The notes under the pieces were generated by a model. The model made no database searches and was not told the origin of the DNA. It saw only the letters and a list, made by a program, of their open reading frames with translations. From DASXTW01 sp036505215 (GTDB lineage Bacteria; Actinomycetota; UBA4738): a stretch of DNA of 43,860 bases. Position 1 is the stretch's first letter. Each line of letters opens with the position of its first letter. Shown here piece by piece: positions 1 to 6,817 of this stretch. The DNA lies in contig DASXTW010000121.1 in assembly GCA_036505215.1 (NCBI GenBank), positions 1 through 43,860 of the forward strand, read 5' to 3'. Both the position numbers and the translations under genes were made by a program.

Positions 1-244
1 GGGCCGTCCAGCCCTGGATCGAGCCGGCCCCGGACAGGTCGGCCTTCTGGCGCAAGATGGCCCAGTACGAGGCGGTCCCACCGCTCTCCACCGCTCGCAG
101 AACCCGACGATCCGCCTTGCGAAGTCCTGGTGCGGACACCGCTGCGGGAGCCGCCGCCACGACCAGCGTCGTGGTCAGCGCCAGAGCCAGGAAGGCCACG
201 AGAACCTGACGGTGCCGGCCGCTACCACTACCGGGTCGATGCAT
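1..244 (-). CDS. Secreted S8-type serine protease, N-terminal fragment (runs off left edge)
   Basis: An ATG at 244-242 follows a strong ribosome site (GAGGAGGGG) on the minus strand and opens a frame without stops to base 1, giving 81 codons. The first ~38 residues form a signal peptide: an Arg/His-rich start, a long Ala/Leu/Val core, then a likely cleavage at AVSA. The mature start contains ASYWAILRQKADLSGAGSIQ, a pattern I associate with the pro-region of actinobacterial S8 (subtilisin-like) peptidases. The catalytic domain lies outside the window, so the family call is inference from the propeptide; the secreted nature is directly visible. The gene is separated from the transporter operon by about 90 bases with no clear terminator. 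Confidence 0.6.
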   Translation of the reverse strand, partial: MHRPGSGSGRHRQVLVAFLALALTTTLVVAAAPAAVSAPGLRKADRRVLRAVESGGTASYWAILRQKADLSGAGSIQGWTA

Positions 245-334
245 CTGCCCCTCCTCTGGTCGGAATAGCGACCGGTTACATGCGTAGGTTGCCACGTCCG
301 GCCACCCCCGTGTATACGGCGATTGCGGGAACTC

Positions 335-1297
335 TCAGCCCTCTTCACGTTCGTAGGGAACGCCGAGATCGGCGGGAGCGCCCAGCCGGCGGGCTCGGCC
401 GGCGGCCGCCAGGAGGACAGCGACCACCGTGAACAGATAGGGGAGCATGCCCAGGAAGAACGGCGAGATGGTGATCCCGACCGCCTGGGCCTGGAAGTTC
501 AGGGATTCCATCAGGCCGAACAGATAGCCTCCCAGCAGCGCCCCCAACGGGTTCCACCGGGCGAAGATCACAAGGCCGATGGCGATCCACCCTCGTCCCG
601 CGGTCATCCCTTCGTTCCAGCCGGGCGTGCGGGCGAGCGACAGATACGCGCCGGCCAGGCCGGCCAGCGATGCTCCCGCCACCACCGCGCCGTACCGAAC
701 CAGGGTCACGTTCACGCCCATTGCGTCCGAGGTGCCCGCGTTCTCTCCCACGGCCCGCAGGTGCAAGCCGAGACGGGTCCGATACAGCACCAGCCACAAG
801 AGGACCACCAGCCCATAGCCCACGTAGACCAGGAGGTTCTGCCGGAAGAAGATCCGGCCGAGGCCCGGGATGTCGGCCAGGCCCGGGATACGAAGGACAT
901 GGAACGTCGCCCTGGCCGGGTTGCCCACGGAATTCCGGCCGAGCAGGGCGGAAAGGCCGGTCCCGAAGATCGTCAGCGCCAGGCCGCTCACCACCTGATT
1001 CGCCCGGAGGCTCACGGTGAGGACGGCATGGAGCAGACCCAAGGCTCCCCCGGCCAGGAGCGCAACCAGGATGCCGAGGGCCATGTCGCCCGAGGCATTG
1101 GTGGCCATGAACCCGCTGACCGCACCCACGAGCATGATCCCTTCGAGGCCGAGGTTGAGGACGCCTGCCCGCTCGGCGACGATCTCCCCGGCCGCCGCGA
1201 AGACGATCGTGGTTCCCGCGGCGACGGCCACTCCCAGGGTGGCAATCCACACGCTTCCGCGGGCGGTCACGCCGAGGACACCGAGCTCCGGACCCAT
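335..1297 (-). CDS. BMP-type (nucleoside) ABC transporter, permease 2
   Basis: This 320-residue integral membrane protein has about eight to nine hydrophobic segments and belongs to the BPD_transp_2 permease family (YufQ-like partner of PnrA/BMP systems). The family motif VLNLGLEGIMLVGA is near the N-terminus, and the loop RAVGENAGTSDAMGVN matches the cytoplasmic ATPase-contact region. I chose the ATG at 1297 because GAGGTCGGTG lies directly before it; a longer frame to 1369 would overlap the preceding permease by 41 bases and adds only an Arg-rich, non-family stretch. It is the last gene of the four-gene importer operon, 31 bases after the other permease. It should form the channel heterodimer with that protein for uptake of a nucleoside or nucleobase; the substrate is inferred from family. 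Confidence 0.88.
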   Translation of the reverse strand: MGPELGVLGVTARGSVWIATLGVAVAAGTTIVFAAAGEIVAERAGVLNLGLEGIMLVGAVSGFMATNASGDMALGILVALLAGGALGLLHAVLTVSLRANQVVSGLALTIFGTGLSALLGRNSVGNPARATFHVLRIPGLADIPGLGRIFFRQNLLVYVGYGLVVLLWLVLYRTRLGLHLRAVGENAGTSDAMGVNVTLVRYGAVVAGASLAGLAGAYLSLARTPGWNEGMTAGRGWIAIGLVIFARWNPLGALLGGYLFGLMESLNFQAQAVGITISPFFLGMLPYLFTVVAVLLAAAGRARRLGAPADLGVPYEREEG

Positions 1298-1328
1298 CAC
1301 CGACCTCGTCCGCGTGCCTGCCCGTCGG

Positions 1329-2534
1329 TCACGGCGCGTCTCCTCCGGACTTACCCTCGCCGAGGGCAAGCCCGGCCGCCCGCATCGGCGCGGGTTGGGC
1401 CAGTCCCTCGTCCGGCTCCCTCTCCAGCTCGATGGCCTCGATCGGCGTGCCGGGAGCCCACCGCACCCGATATCGGGCGAGGAACTCTGCTGCCAGGGTG
1501 ATGAACAGGATCACTCCTTGCAGTACGCCGACGATCGAGGCGGGAACGCCCAGGGTCTGTAGCGAAAACCCACCAACCTGGAGCGCGCCGAACAGCAGCG
1601 CCGCGATCAGCACGCCGATCGGAGAGAACCGACCGAGCGTGGCCACGATGATCCCCGTGTATCCGTAGTTCGCCGAGATGTCGGGCTGGATCCGGTGGAC
1701 GATCCCGGATACCTCGCCCATCCCCGCGACCCCGGCCAGCGCCCCCGCGGCCAGCATGACCAAGACGATGTTCCGCGCCACGGGCATCCCGGCGTAGCGG
1801 GCAGCCGCAGGGCTCTCGCCGATCAGCCGGACCTCGTATCCCCATCGGGTACCACGAAGCACGAACCACAGCAGGAGTGCGGCGGCTACAGCGATCAGAA
1901 ACCCTGCGTGCAGTCGGGTGCCACCGATCCCCGGCAGGTGGATCGTCGGCAAGGTGGCGTTCTGCGAGAAGGGCTTGGAGAGGGGAAAGCCCAGACTGGC
2001 CGGGTCTCGCCACCGCCCATGCACCAGGTAGCCCACGAACAGGATGGCCACGTAATTGAGCATCAAGGTGGTGATGATCTCGTTGACGGCCAGCTTCGCT
2101 CGGAGCAATCCCGGGCCGAGGGCCCATAGCGCACCGCCCACGGCGCCGGCGGCGATCATGGCGAGGAGGAGGAGAGGGCGAGGAACGTCCGGATACCAGA
2201 GCGCCACCGCTGTGGCGAAGGTGGCGCCCATGTACAGCTGGCCTTCGGCGCCGATGTTCCAGAGAAGCATCCGGCCCGCCAGGGCGACGGCGAGCCCGGT
2301 CAAGATCAGGGGAGTGGATGCCACCAGGGTTTCGGCGAACGCGTCGAGCGAGCCGAACGCCCCACTCCACATGGCGCGATAGCTCCCGGCGACAGGGAGC
2401 CCAGTGGCCACGAACACCACCGCGCCCACGACGAGGGCCAGAACGATCGCTCCCATTCGGAGAAGGACCAGCGTCCGGCCCGACGTGAGCGTGCGCCGCT
2501 CCACGACCAGCGGCCCGATCCGCCGTACGCTCAC
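1329..2534 (-). CDS. BMP-type (nucleoside) ABC transporter, permease 1
   Basis: This 401-residue membrane protein is of the YufP-like permease family. It shows the hallmark LLWNIGAEGQLYMGA and the segment VNEIITTLMLNYVAILF, both typical of nucleoside-type BMP importers, among about ten hydrophobic helices. The start is the GTG at 2534, whose bases overlap the TGA of the upstream ATPase gene (GTGA), so translation is probably coupled; the longer frame to 2594 would run inside the ATPase gene. The C-terminal ~40 residues are charged and cytoplasmic. It works with the permease at 335-1297 and the ATPase at 2531-4072 to move substrate delivered by the lipoprotein at 4137-5255. Confidence 0.9.
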   Translation of the reverse strand: MSVRRIGPLVVERRTLTSGRTLVLLRMGAIVLALVVGAVVFVATGLPVAGSYRAMWSGAFGSLDAFAETLVASTPLILTGLAVALAGRMLLWNIGAEGQLYMGATFATAVALWYPDVPRPLLLLAMIAAGAVGGALWALGPGLLRAKLAVNEIITTLMLNYVAILFVGYLVHGRWRDPASLGFPLSKPFSQNATLPTIHLPGIGGTRLHAGFLIAVAAALLLWFVLRGTRWGYEVRLIGESPAAARYAGMPVARNIVLVMLAAGALAGVAGMGEVSGIVHRIQPDISANYGYTGIIVATLGRFSPIGVLIAALLFGALQVGGFSLQTLGVPASIVGVLQGVILFITLAAEFLARYRVRWAPGTPIEAIELEREPDEGLAQPAPMRAAGLALGEGKSGGDAP

Positions 2535-4072
2535 TGCCTGTCTTCTCCTCCGGACCCCCCGGCCATGAGCAGGCCGAGGTCTTCGACCTCGCACTCTGCC
2601 CGTGGGACCTCAGCCACCAGCCGGCCTTCGAACAGAACGCCGATAGGGTCGGCCAGCGCCAGGACCTCGTCCAGGTCCTCGGAGATCAACAGGATGGCGG
2701 CACCGGCTTCCTGCTGGTCGAGGAGGGCTCGGCGCACGGCCTCGGTGGCCCCGATGTCCAGGCCCCGCGTGGGGTGAACGGCCACGATCAGCGACGGTCG
2801 CTCGGCCATCTCCCGAGCCAAGAGGAGGCGCTGGAGGTTCCCGCCGGAAAGCAGCCGGACCGGAGCGTCGGGCGAGAGCGCCCGAATACCGAAGGTGTCC
2901 AACATCCGCGCGGCGACCTTGCGCGCTTCGCCCAGGTCGATGAATGGTCCTCGGGCTACCGGTGGGCGGCGGTATGCCTTGAGCACCGCGTTCTCCGCCA
3001 TGCTCATTCCGGGGACCAGTCCCGAGCCAAGGCGGTCCTCGGGAACATGGGCCACGCCTGCCTCGATCATTGCCCTGGCCGATCGGTTGGTCATGTCCCG
3101 GCCATCGAGAACGATCCGGCCGGCCGTCGTCCGGCGGAGCCCGGTGATCACTTCCGCCAGCTCGCGTTGCCCATTGCCCGCCACCCCGGCGATCCCGAGG
3201 ATCTGGCCGGCCCGCGTCGCCAGCGACACGTCGATCAGCCCCGGGAGTCCTCGGTCGTTGCGCGCCGAGATGCCCTCGAGGCGGAGGACCGGCTCGCCGG
3301 GTGAGGTCACGCGTGCGGACGACTCGAGGACGACCTCTCGCCCCACCATCATCCGGGCCAGCTCCCGGGCATTCGTCTCGGACGGAACGGTGGTCCCCGC
3401 CACTCTGCCGGACCGCAGAACGGTGATCCGATCGGCCACCGCCACGACCTCGTGCAGCTTGTGCGTGATGAACACGACCGCGGCGCCCTCCTCGGCCATC
3501 GACCGGATGGTGCCGAAAAGGTCCTCGGCCTCCTGCGGTGTGAGGACCGCAGTCGGCTCATCGAGGATCAGCACGCGAGCACGCCGGTAGATCGCCTTGA
3601 GAATTTCCACCCGCTGCTGCTCACCGACGGAGAGCTGCCATATCCGTGCATCTGGATGCACCGGCAGTCGATAGCGTCGGGCGATGTCCTCGACCTGCCG
3701 GACTCCGGCCCGCTTGGCCAGCCACACCCGGGGCTCGCTCCACCCGAGAAGCACGTTCTCCGCGACGGTCATCGAGCCCACCAGCTTGAAATGCTGGTGG
3801 ACCATCCCGATGCCGTTCTCGATGGCCTGGCGGGGTGAGCGGAACGCCACCGCCCTACCGCCCATGAGGATCTGACCGCCCTCGGGCCGGTAGAGCCCGG
3901 CCAGCACTCGCATCAGCGTGGTCTTGCCGGCGCCGTTCTCACCCAGGAGCGCGTGGACCTCGCCCGAGCGGATCCGCATGTCCACGTGATCGTTGGCAAC
4001 CAACCCGGGGAATCGCTTGACGATCCCCCGAAGCTCGACGAGGGGCGGATCTTCCCCTTCGACCTGGCTCAT
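2531..4072 (-). CDS. BMP-type (nucleoside/sugar) ABC transporter, double ATPase
   Basis: The 513-residue protein has two fused nucleotide-binding domains. Domain 1 has Walker A GENGAGKTT (about residues 43-51), signature LSVGEQQRVEI and Walker B VLILDEPTAVLTPQE. Domain 2 carries the degenerate loop GIAGVAGNGQREL instead of a true Walker A, with signature LLSGGNLQRLLLARE and IVAVHPTRGLDIGA. This one-good, one-degenerate layout is usual for sugar and nucleoside (BMP) importers. The ATG at 4072 (MSQVEGED) is chosen because the family begins close to the first domain; there is no good Shine-Dalgarno, and a three-codon ATG-CCG-AAA-TGA mini-frame overlaps the start, so re-initiation is possible. 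A strong hairpin at 4094-4121 separates it from the binding-protein gene. Confidence 0.9.
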   Translation of the reverse strand: MSQVEGEDPPLVELRGIVKRFPGLVANDHVDMRIRSGEVHALLGENGAGKTTLMRVLAGLYRPEGGQILMGGRAVAFRSPRQAIENGIGMVHQHFKLVGSMTVAENVLLGWSEPRVWLAKRAGVRQVEDIARRYRLPVHPDARIWQLSVGEQQRVEILKAIYRRARVLILDEPTAVLTPQEAEDLFGTIRSMAEEGAAVVFITHKLHEVVAVADRITVLRSGRVAGTTVPSETNARELARMMVGREVVLESSARVTSPGEPVLRLEGISARNDRGLPGLIDVSLATRAGQILGIAGVAGNGQRELAEVITGLRRTTAGRIVLDGRDMTNRSARAMIEAGVAHVPEDRLGSGLVPGMSMAENAVLKAYRRPPVARGPFIDLGEARKVAARMLDTFGIRALSPDAPVRLLSGGNLQRLLLAREMAERPSLIVAVHPTRGLDIGATEAVRRALLDQQEAGAAILLISEDLDEVLALADPIGVLFEGRLVAEVPRAECEVEDLGLLMAGGSGGEDRQ

Positions 4073-4093
4073 TTCGGCATTCGACGAGAAACG

Positions 4094-4121
4094 CCGGGGC
4101 GGCCCAGCAGGACCGCCCCGG
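4094..4121 (-). terminator. Hairpin between binding-protein gene and ATPase gene
   Basis: A 9-bp perfect stem (CCGGGGCGG / CCGCCCCGG) with a 10-base loop lies 15 bases after the TAA of the binding-protein gene. On the minus strand it is followed by a short CGTTTCTCG rather than a full U-tract. Such intercistronic hairpins after solute-binding-protein genes commonly stabilise the upstream message or partly terminate it, so that binding protein is made in excess. That role here is inference. Confidence 0.5.
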
Positions 4122-4136
4122 CCGCGCTCCTTTCCT

Positions 4137-5255
4137 TTAGCTCGCGGGGATGCGCCCCTCCACACCCTGGACGAACCACTGCCAGGACAGCGCGTCCTTG
4201 AGGGACATGGTCTGCCCCTGCGGGATCTTCACCGCGCCCGACTGGTCGTAGATGGGTCCGGACAGGACGTGGAACGACCCTGACTTGATGTCCTGCAACT
4301 TCAGGTTGACCAGCGAGGTCACGTCCGCGGGAACGAGGTCCGACGGGGGAGCGATGTTGATCATGCCGTCGGCGATCGTGCCGTAGTACGAGTCCGGCTT
4401 CCAGGTCCCGTCCAGGACGGCCTTCACTCTCGAGATGTAGTACGGGCCCCAGTCCCACACGGGGGCGGTCAAGAACGCCTTCGGGGCGAACCGTCGCATG
4501 TCCGAGTCGTACCCGATCCAGTAGGCGCCTCGAGCCTCGGCCGCCTGACCGGTGGCCGGAGAGTCCTCGTGCTGAGCCAGGACGTCGGCCCCGGCATCGA
4601 GAAGGCTCTCCGCGGCCGCCCGCTCCTTGGCCGGGTCGTACCAGGACGAGACCCAGACCACCTTCACCTTGGCGTTCGGGTTGACCGAACGCGCGCCCAG
4701 CGTGAAGGCGTTGATCCCTCGGACCACTTCCGGAATGGGGAAGGCGGCCACGAACCCGATGGTGTTGGACTTCGTAACCTTGCCGGCCACCACACCCGAG
4801 AGGTAGCGGGCTTCCTCCATCGCTCCGAAGTAGTTGCCCATGTTGGGAGCCGACTTGTAGCCCGAGCAATGCTCGAACTTGACCTTGGGGAACTCCTTGG
4901 CCACGGCGAGGGTCGGGTCCATGTACCCGAACGACGTGGTGAAGATGATGTCGTTCCCCTGTTGGGCGAGCTGTCTGATGACCCGTTCGGCTTCGGACGG
5001 TGTCTCAGGCACGTTCTCCACCTTGGTCGTCTTGACCTGGCCGTCCAGGGCCTTCTCCAGCTCCAGGCGACCTTGTTCGTGCTGGTAGGTCCACCCGCCG
5101 TCGCCGGGCGGCCCGATGTAGACGAAAGCAGCCTTGACGGCCTTCTTGCCGCCCCCTCCCGCCGTCGTCCTGGTCTTCGACGAGCACGCCGCGGCGACCA
5201 GGGCGAGGATCGCGATCGCGGCGACCCATCGACCGAGCTTGAGATTCCTCGACAC
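4137..5255 (-). CDS. BMP-family (PnrA-like) substrate-binding lipoprotein
   Basis: This 372-residue lipoprotein delivers substrate to the importer encoded next to it. The signal peptide ends in the lipobox LVAAAC with the lipidated cysteine at residue 24, followed by a Ser/Thr/Gly linker. The mature part fits the basic membrane protein/PnrA family: AFVYIGPPGDGGWTYQHEQG near the start (the ligand-binding segment of BMP proteins), IIFTTSFGYMDPTLAVAKEF, and HEDSPATGQAAEARG. The start is a GTG at 5255 preceded by GAAGGGGGGAAGGGG. It is the first gene of the minus-strand operon. Known family members bind purine nucleosides; the nearby purine-type enzymes at 6818-12083 agree with that, but specificity is inferred. 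Confidence 0.92.
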   Translation of the reverse strand: MSRNLKLGRWVAAIAILALVAAACSSKTRTTAGGGGKKAVKAAFVYIGPPGDGGWTYQHEQGRLELEKALDGQVKTTKVENVPETPSEAERVIRQLAQQGNDIIFTTSFGYMDPTLAVAKEFPKVKFEHCSGYKSAPNMGNYFGAMEEARYLSGVVAGKVTKSNTIGFVAAFPIPEVVRGINAFTLGARSVNPNAKVKVVWVSSWYDPAKERAAAESLLDAGADVLAQHEDSPATGQAAEARGAYWIGYDSDMRRFAPKAFLTAPVWDWGPYYISRVKAVLDGTWKPDSYYGTIADGMINIAPPSDLVPADVTSLVNLKLQDIKSGSFHVLSGPIYDQSGAVKIPQGQTMSLKDALSWQWFVQGVEGRIPAS

Positions 5256-5327
5256 AGCCCCTTCCCCCCTTCTCGCCTACCAATGGCTGTCTCTTGCCGA
5301 AGCCAATCACGTTCCGGGCGCGAAAAT

Positions 5328-5359
5328 CCAGAGCCCGCCGGATATCCGGCGGGCTCTGG
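5328..5359 (-). terminator. Perfect 32-base palindrome, likely terminator of the AMIN-like lipoprotein gene
   Basis: Two 16-base arms, CCAGAGCCCGCCGGAT and ATCCGGCGGGCTCTGG, are exact reverse complements with no spacer. On the minus strand the hairpin is followed by ATTTTCG. It lies 29 bases after the stop of the lipoprotein gene at 5389-6033 and about 70 bases upstream of the importer operon start at 5255, which fits a transcription terminator insulating the two. A dyad this perfect could also be an operator for the importer operon. Confidence 0.6.
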
Positions 5360-5388
5360 GCTCCCGACCAGGAGTTCTGGCAGCGCGG

Positions 5389-6033
5389 CTAGTCGTGAGG
5401 GAAGTCGATCGCCACCCGGAGAGGGTTGTCGAGCACGTGCACGCTCCAGCACGACGCGCGGTTCAGGCCGAAGGCCCACGAGAGGGTGGCCTCGTAGTCG
5501 CCCGTCTGCGTCGCCTCGGCCAGCGCGGTGAAATCCGGCCGGAAGTCCTTCGGGCCCGCGTAGCTGAGGCTGTAGCCGTCCGGGTTGAACTCCACGCCCG
5601 AAGCGCCGTGGAACACGACGACGGCGAAGGAGCGGCCATCGATGATGACGGGTTCCCCTGAGCCGTCTTCGGTGATCGGAGGAGTGGCAGAGGCGATCTC
5701 GTAGGGGGGAAGGCCGAAATACTGCCCGTCAGCCGGTGGGGCGAACTCGAAGGTGACACGGTCGTAACCGTCGTGGGTCCCAACCCGAACGTCGACCAAC
5801 TGAGCGAGAGAGCCTTCGGCTCCGCCCCTCACCCGTTCGCAGGACTTCGGCTCCGAGGGAACGCTCTCTCGCGAAGCCTTCCTTGCCTTCGCCGGCGATG
5901 CCACTGGATCATTAGAGCGCGATGCCGTGGTTGCGGCGCCGTCACGGGGTCCGCTCGCAGACGGCAGTGTGGCGGAGGCGCACGCCGATAGCCCGAGGCC
6001 CGCCGCCACCGCCAGGATCACCAACTTCTTCAT
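5389..6033 (-). CDS. AMIN-like domain lipoprotein
   Basis: This 214-residue predicted lipoprotein has a signal peptide MKKLVILAVAAGLGLSACAS with a lipobox Cys at residue 18. A ~60-residue low-complexity Ser/Ala/Pro/Lys linker follows, then a domain beginning LVDVRVGTHDGYDRVTFEF. That opening is characteristic of the actinobacterial AMIN-like domain, thought to act at the cell envelope. A lone Cys pair in the domain might form a disulfide. The ATG at 6033 is chosen because AGAGGAGGA stands directly upstream and the signal peptide begins exactly there; a longer frame to 6078 adds 15 residues without function. It appears to be monocistronic, with its own upstream inverted repeats (6064-6106) and downstream palindrome. 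The exact function is unknown. Confidence 0.75.
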   Translation of the reverse strand: MKKLVILAVAAGLGLSACASATLPSASGPRDGAATTASRSNDPVASPAKARKASRESVPSEPKSCERVRGGAEGSLAQLVDVRVGTHDGYDRVTFEFAPPADGQYFGLPPYEIASATPPITEDGSGEPVIIDGRSFAVVVFHGASGVEFNPDGYSLSYAGPKDFRPDFTALAEATQTGDYEATLSWAFGLNRASCWSVHVLDNPLRVAIDFPHD

Positions 6034-6063
6034 CTCGTCCTCCTCTCGAACTGGACGAGCTGA

Positions 6064-6106
6064 GTGTGAACTGCACACGTTACGGCGCCTTCGCCGAGCC
6101 GTAACG
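6064..6106. repeat. Tandem inverted repeats upstream of the AMIN-like lipoprotein gene
   Basis: Two dyads sit side by side in the 128-base gap 6034-6161. GTGTG-5-CACAC spans 6064-6078. A 9-bp stem CGTTACGGC / GCCGTAACG with an 11-base loop spans 6078-6106. They could be a terminator for the SIMPL gene ending at 6162 (though no U-tract follows) or operator/5'-UTR structure for the lipoprotein gene starting at 6033. Confidence 0.45.
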
Positions 6107-6161
6107 ATTCATTCACAGAGGAGGTGCCTGAGCAGCTGGACCTCGGTGGTCCCTCCAGGGG

Positions 6162-6815
6162 TTACCCGTGCTCGAGACGGAAGGTGACGTCGATGGCGCC
6201 GAACACTTCCACGTCGCCCGCCTGCAGTTCGAGGTCGGGGCCCTCCTCGGCGCCGGCCGCAGCGAACTCGACGTAGCGGTGCCCACTCATGGGTTGGAAG
6301 CCGTCGTGGCCCGCCCCAGGCTCGGTCGCGCTCACCACCGATCCGACGCGAAGGCTGAGAGCTGCTGCGTAGGCGTCGGCCTTCCGCCTGGCCTGCTCGG
6401 CGGCCTGGCGACAGGCTTCGAGGAGGGCCGGATTGTCGGGCCGGATCGACCACCACGGCCCCTGGATCCTGACCTGGGCTCGCTCGGTCGCCAGTCTCAT
6501 GAGGGGGCCCGCAATGGCCGGATCCGTCAGACGAACCGCGATCTGATTACGGGCCCGATACCCCAGGTGCACGGCCCGGCCTCTTTCGTAGTCGTGCTCC
6601 TCCGCCACCAGCAGCCCGGACGTGGTTCGCTGCTCCTCGGGGATACCGAGCTCGATGAAGATGCCGTCCAGCGCGTGGCTGCGATCGGCGGCCTCCTGAA
6701 GCGCCGCTTCGACAGCCTGTTCGAGCACCGAGACTTCGAGGATCACGTGGACCTCGTCGGCCCGGGCGCGCGTCCGGGCTTCGCCCCGGATCGTGACGAC
6801 GCCTCCCTCCGCCAT
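6162..6815 (-). CDS. SIMPL (DUF541) domain protein
   Basis: This 217-residue protein matches the SIMPL/DUF541 fold: it opens with VTIRGEARTRARADEVHVIL, has the long helix AALQEAADRSHALDGIFIEL, the TTSGLLVAEEHDYERG strand and the later helix EACRQAAEQARRKADAYAAAL. Most relatives are exported (for example the E. coli YggE group), but this one begins MAEGGVVTIRG with no signal peptide, so it probably stays in the cytoplasm. The ATG at 6815 follows GGAGGGAAGGG and lies 2 bases after the stop of the molybdenum hydroxylase gene, so it is the last gene of that operon. A role in maturation or oxidative protection of the enzyme is a guess. Confidence 0.75.
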   Translation of the reverse strand: MAEGGVVTIRGEARTRARADEVHVILEVSVLEQAVEAALQEAADRSHALDGIFIELGIPEEQRTTSGLLVAEEHDYERGRAVHLGYRARNQIAVRLTDPAIAGPLMRLATERAQVRIQGPWWSIRPDNPALLEACRQAAEQARRKADAYAAALSLRVGSVVSATEPGAGHDGFQPMSGHRYVEFAAAGAEEGPDLELQAGDVEVFGAIDVTFRLEHG

Positions 6816-6817
6816 CG

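Noticed and set aside
323..1501. A 392-codon plus-strand frame opposite the transporter permease
   Set aside because: Composition is Arg/Gly/His-rich with no motif, while the minus strand encodes a clear BMP permease.
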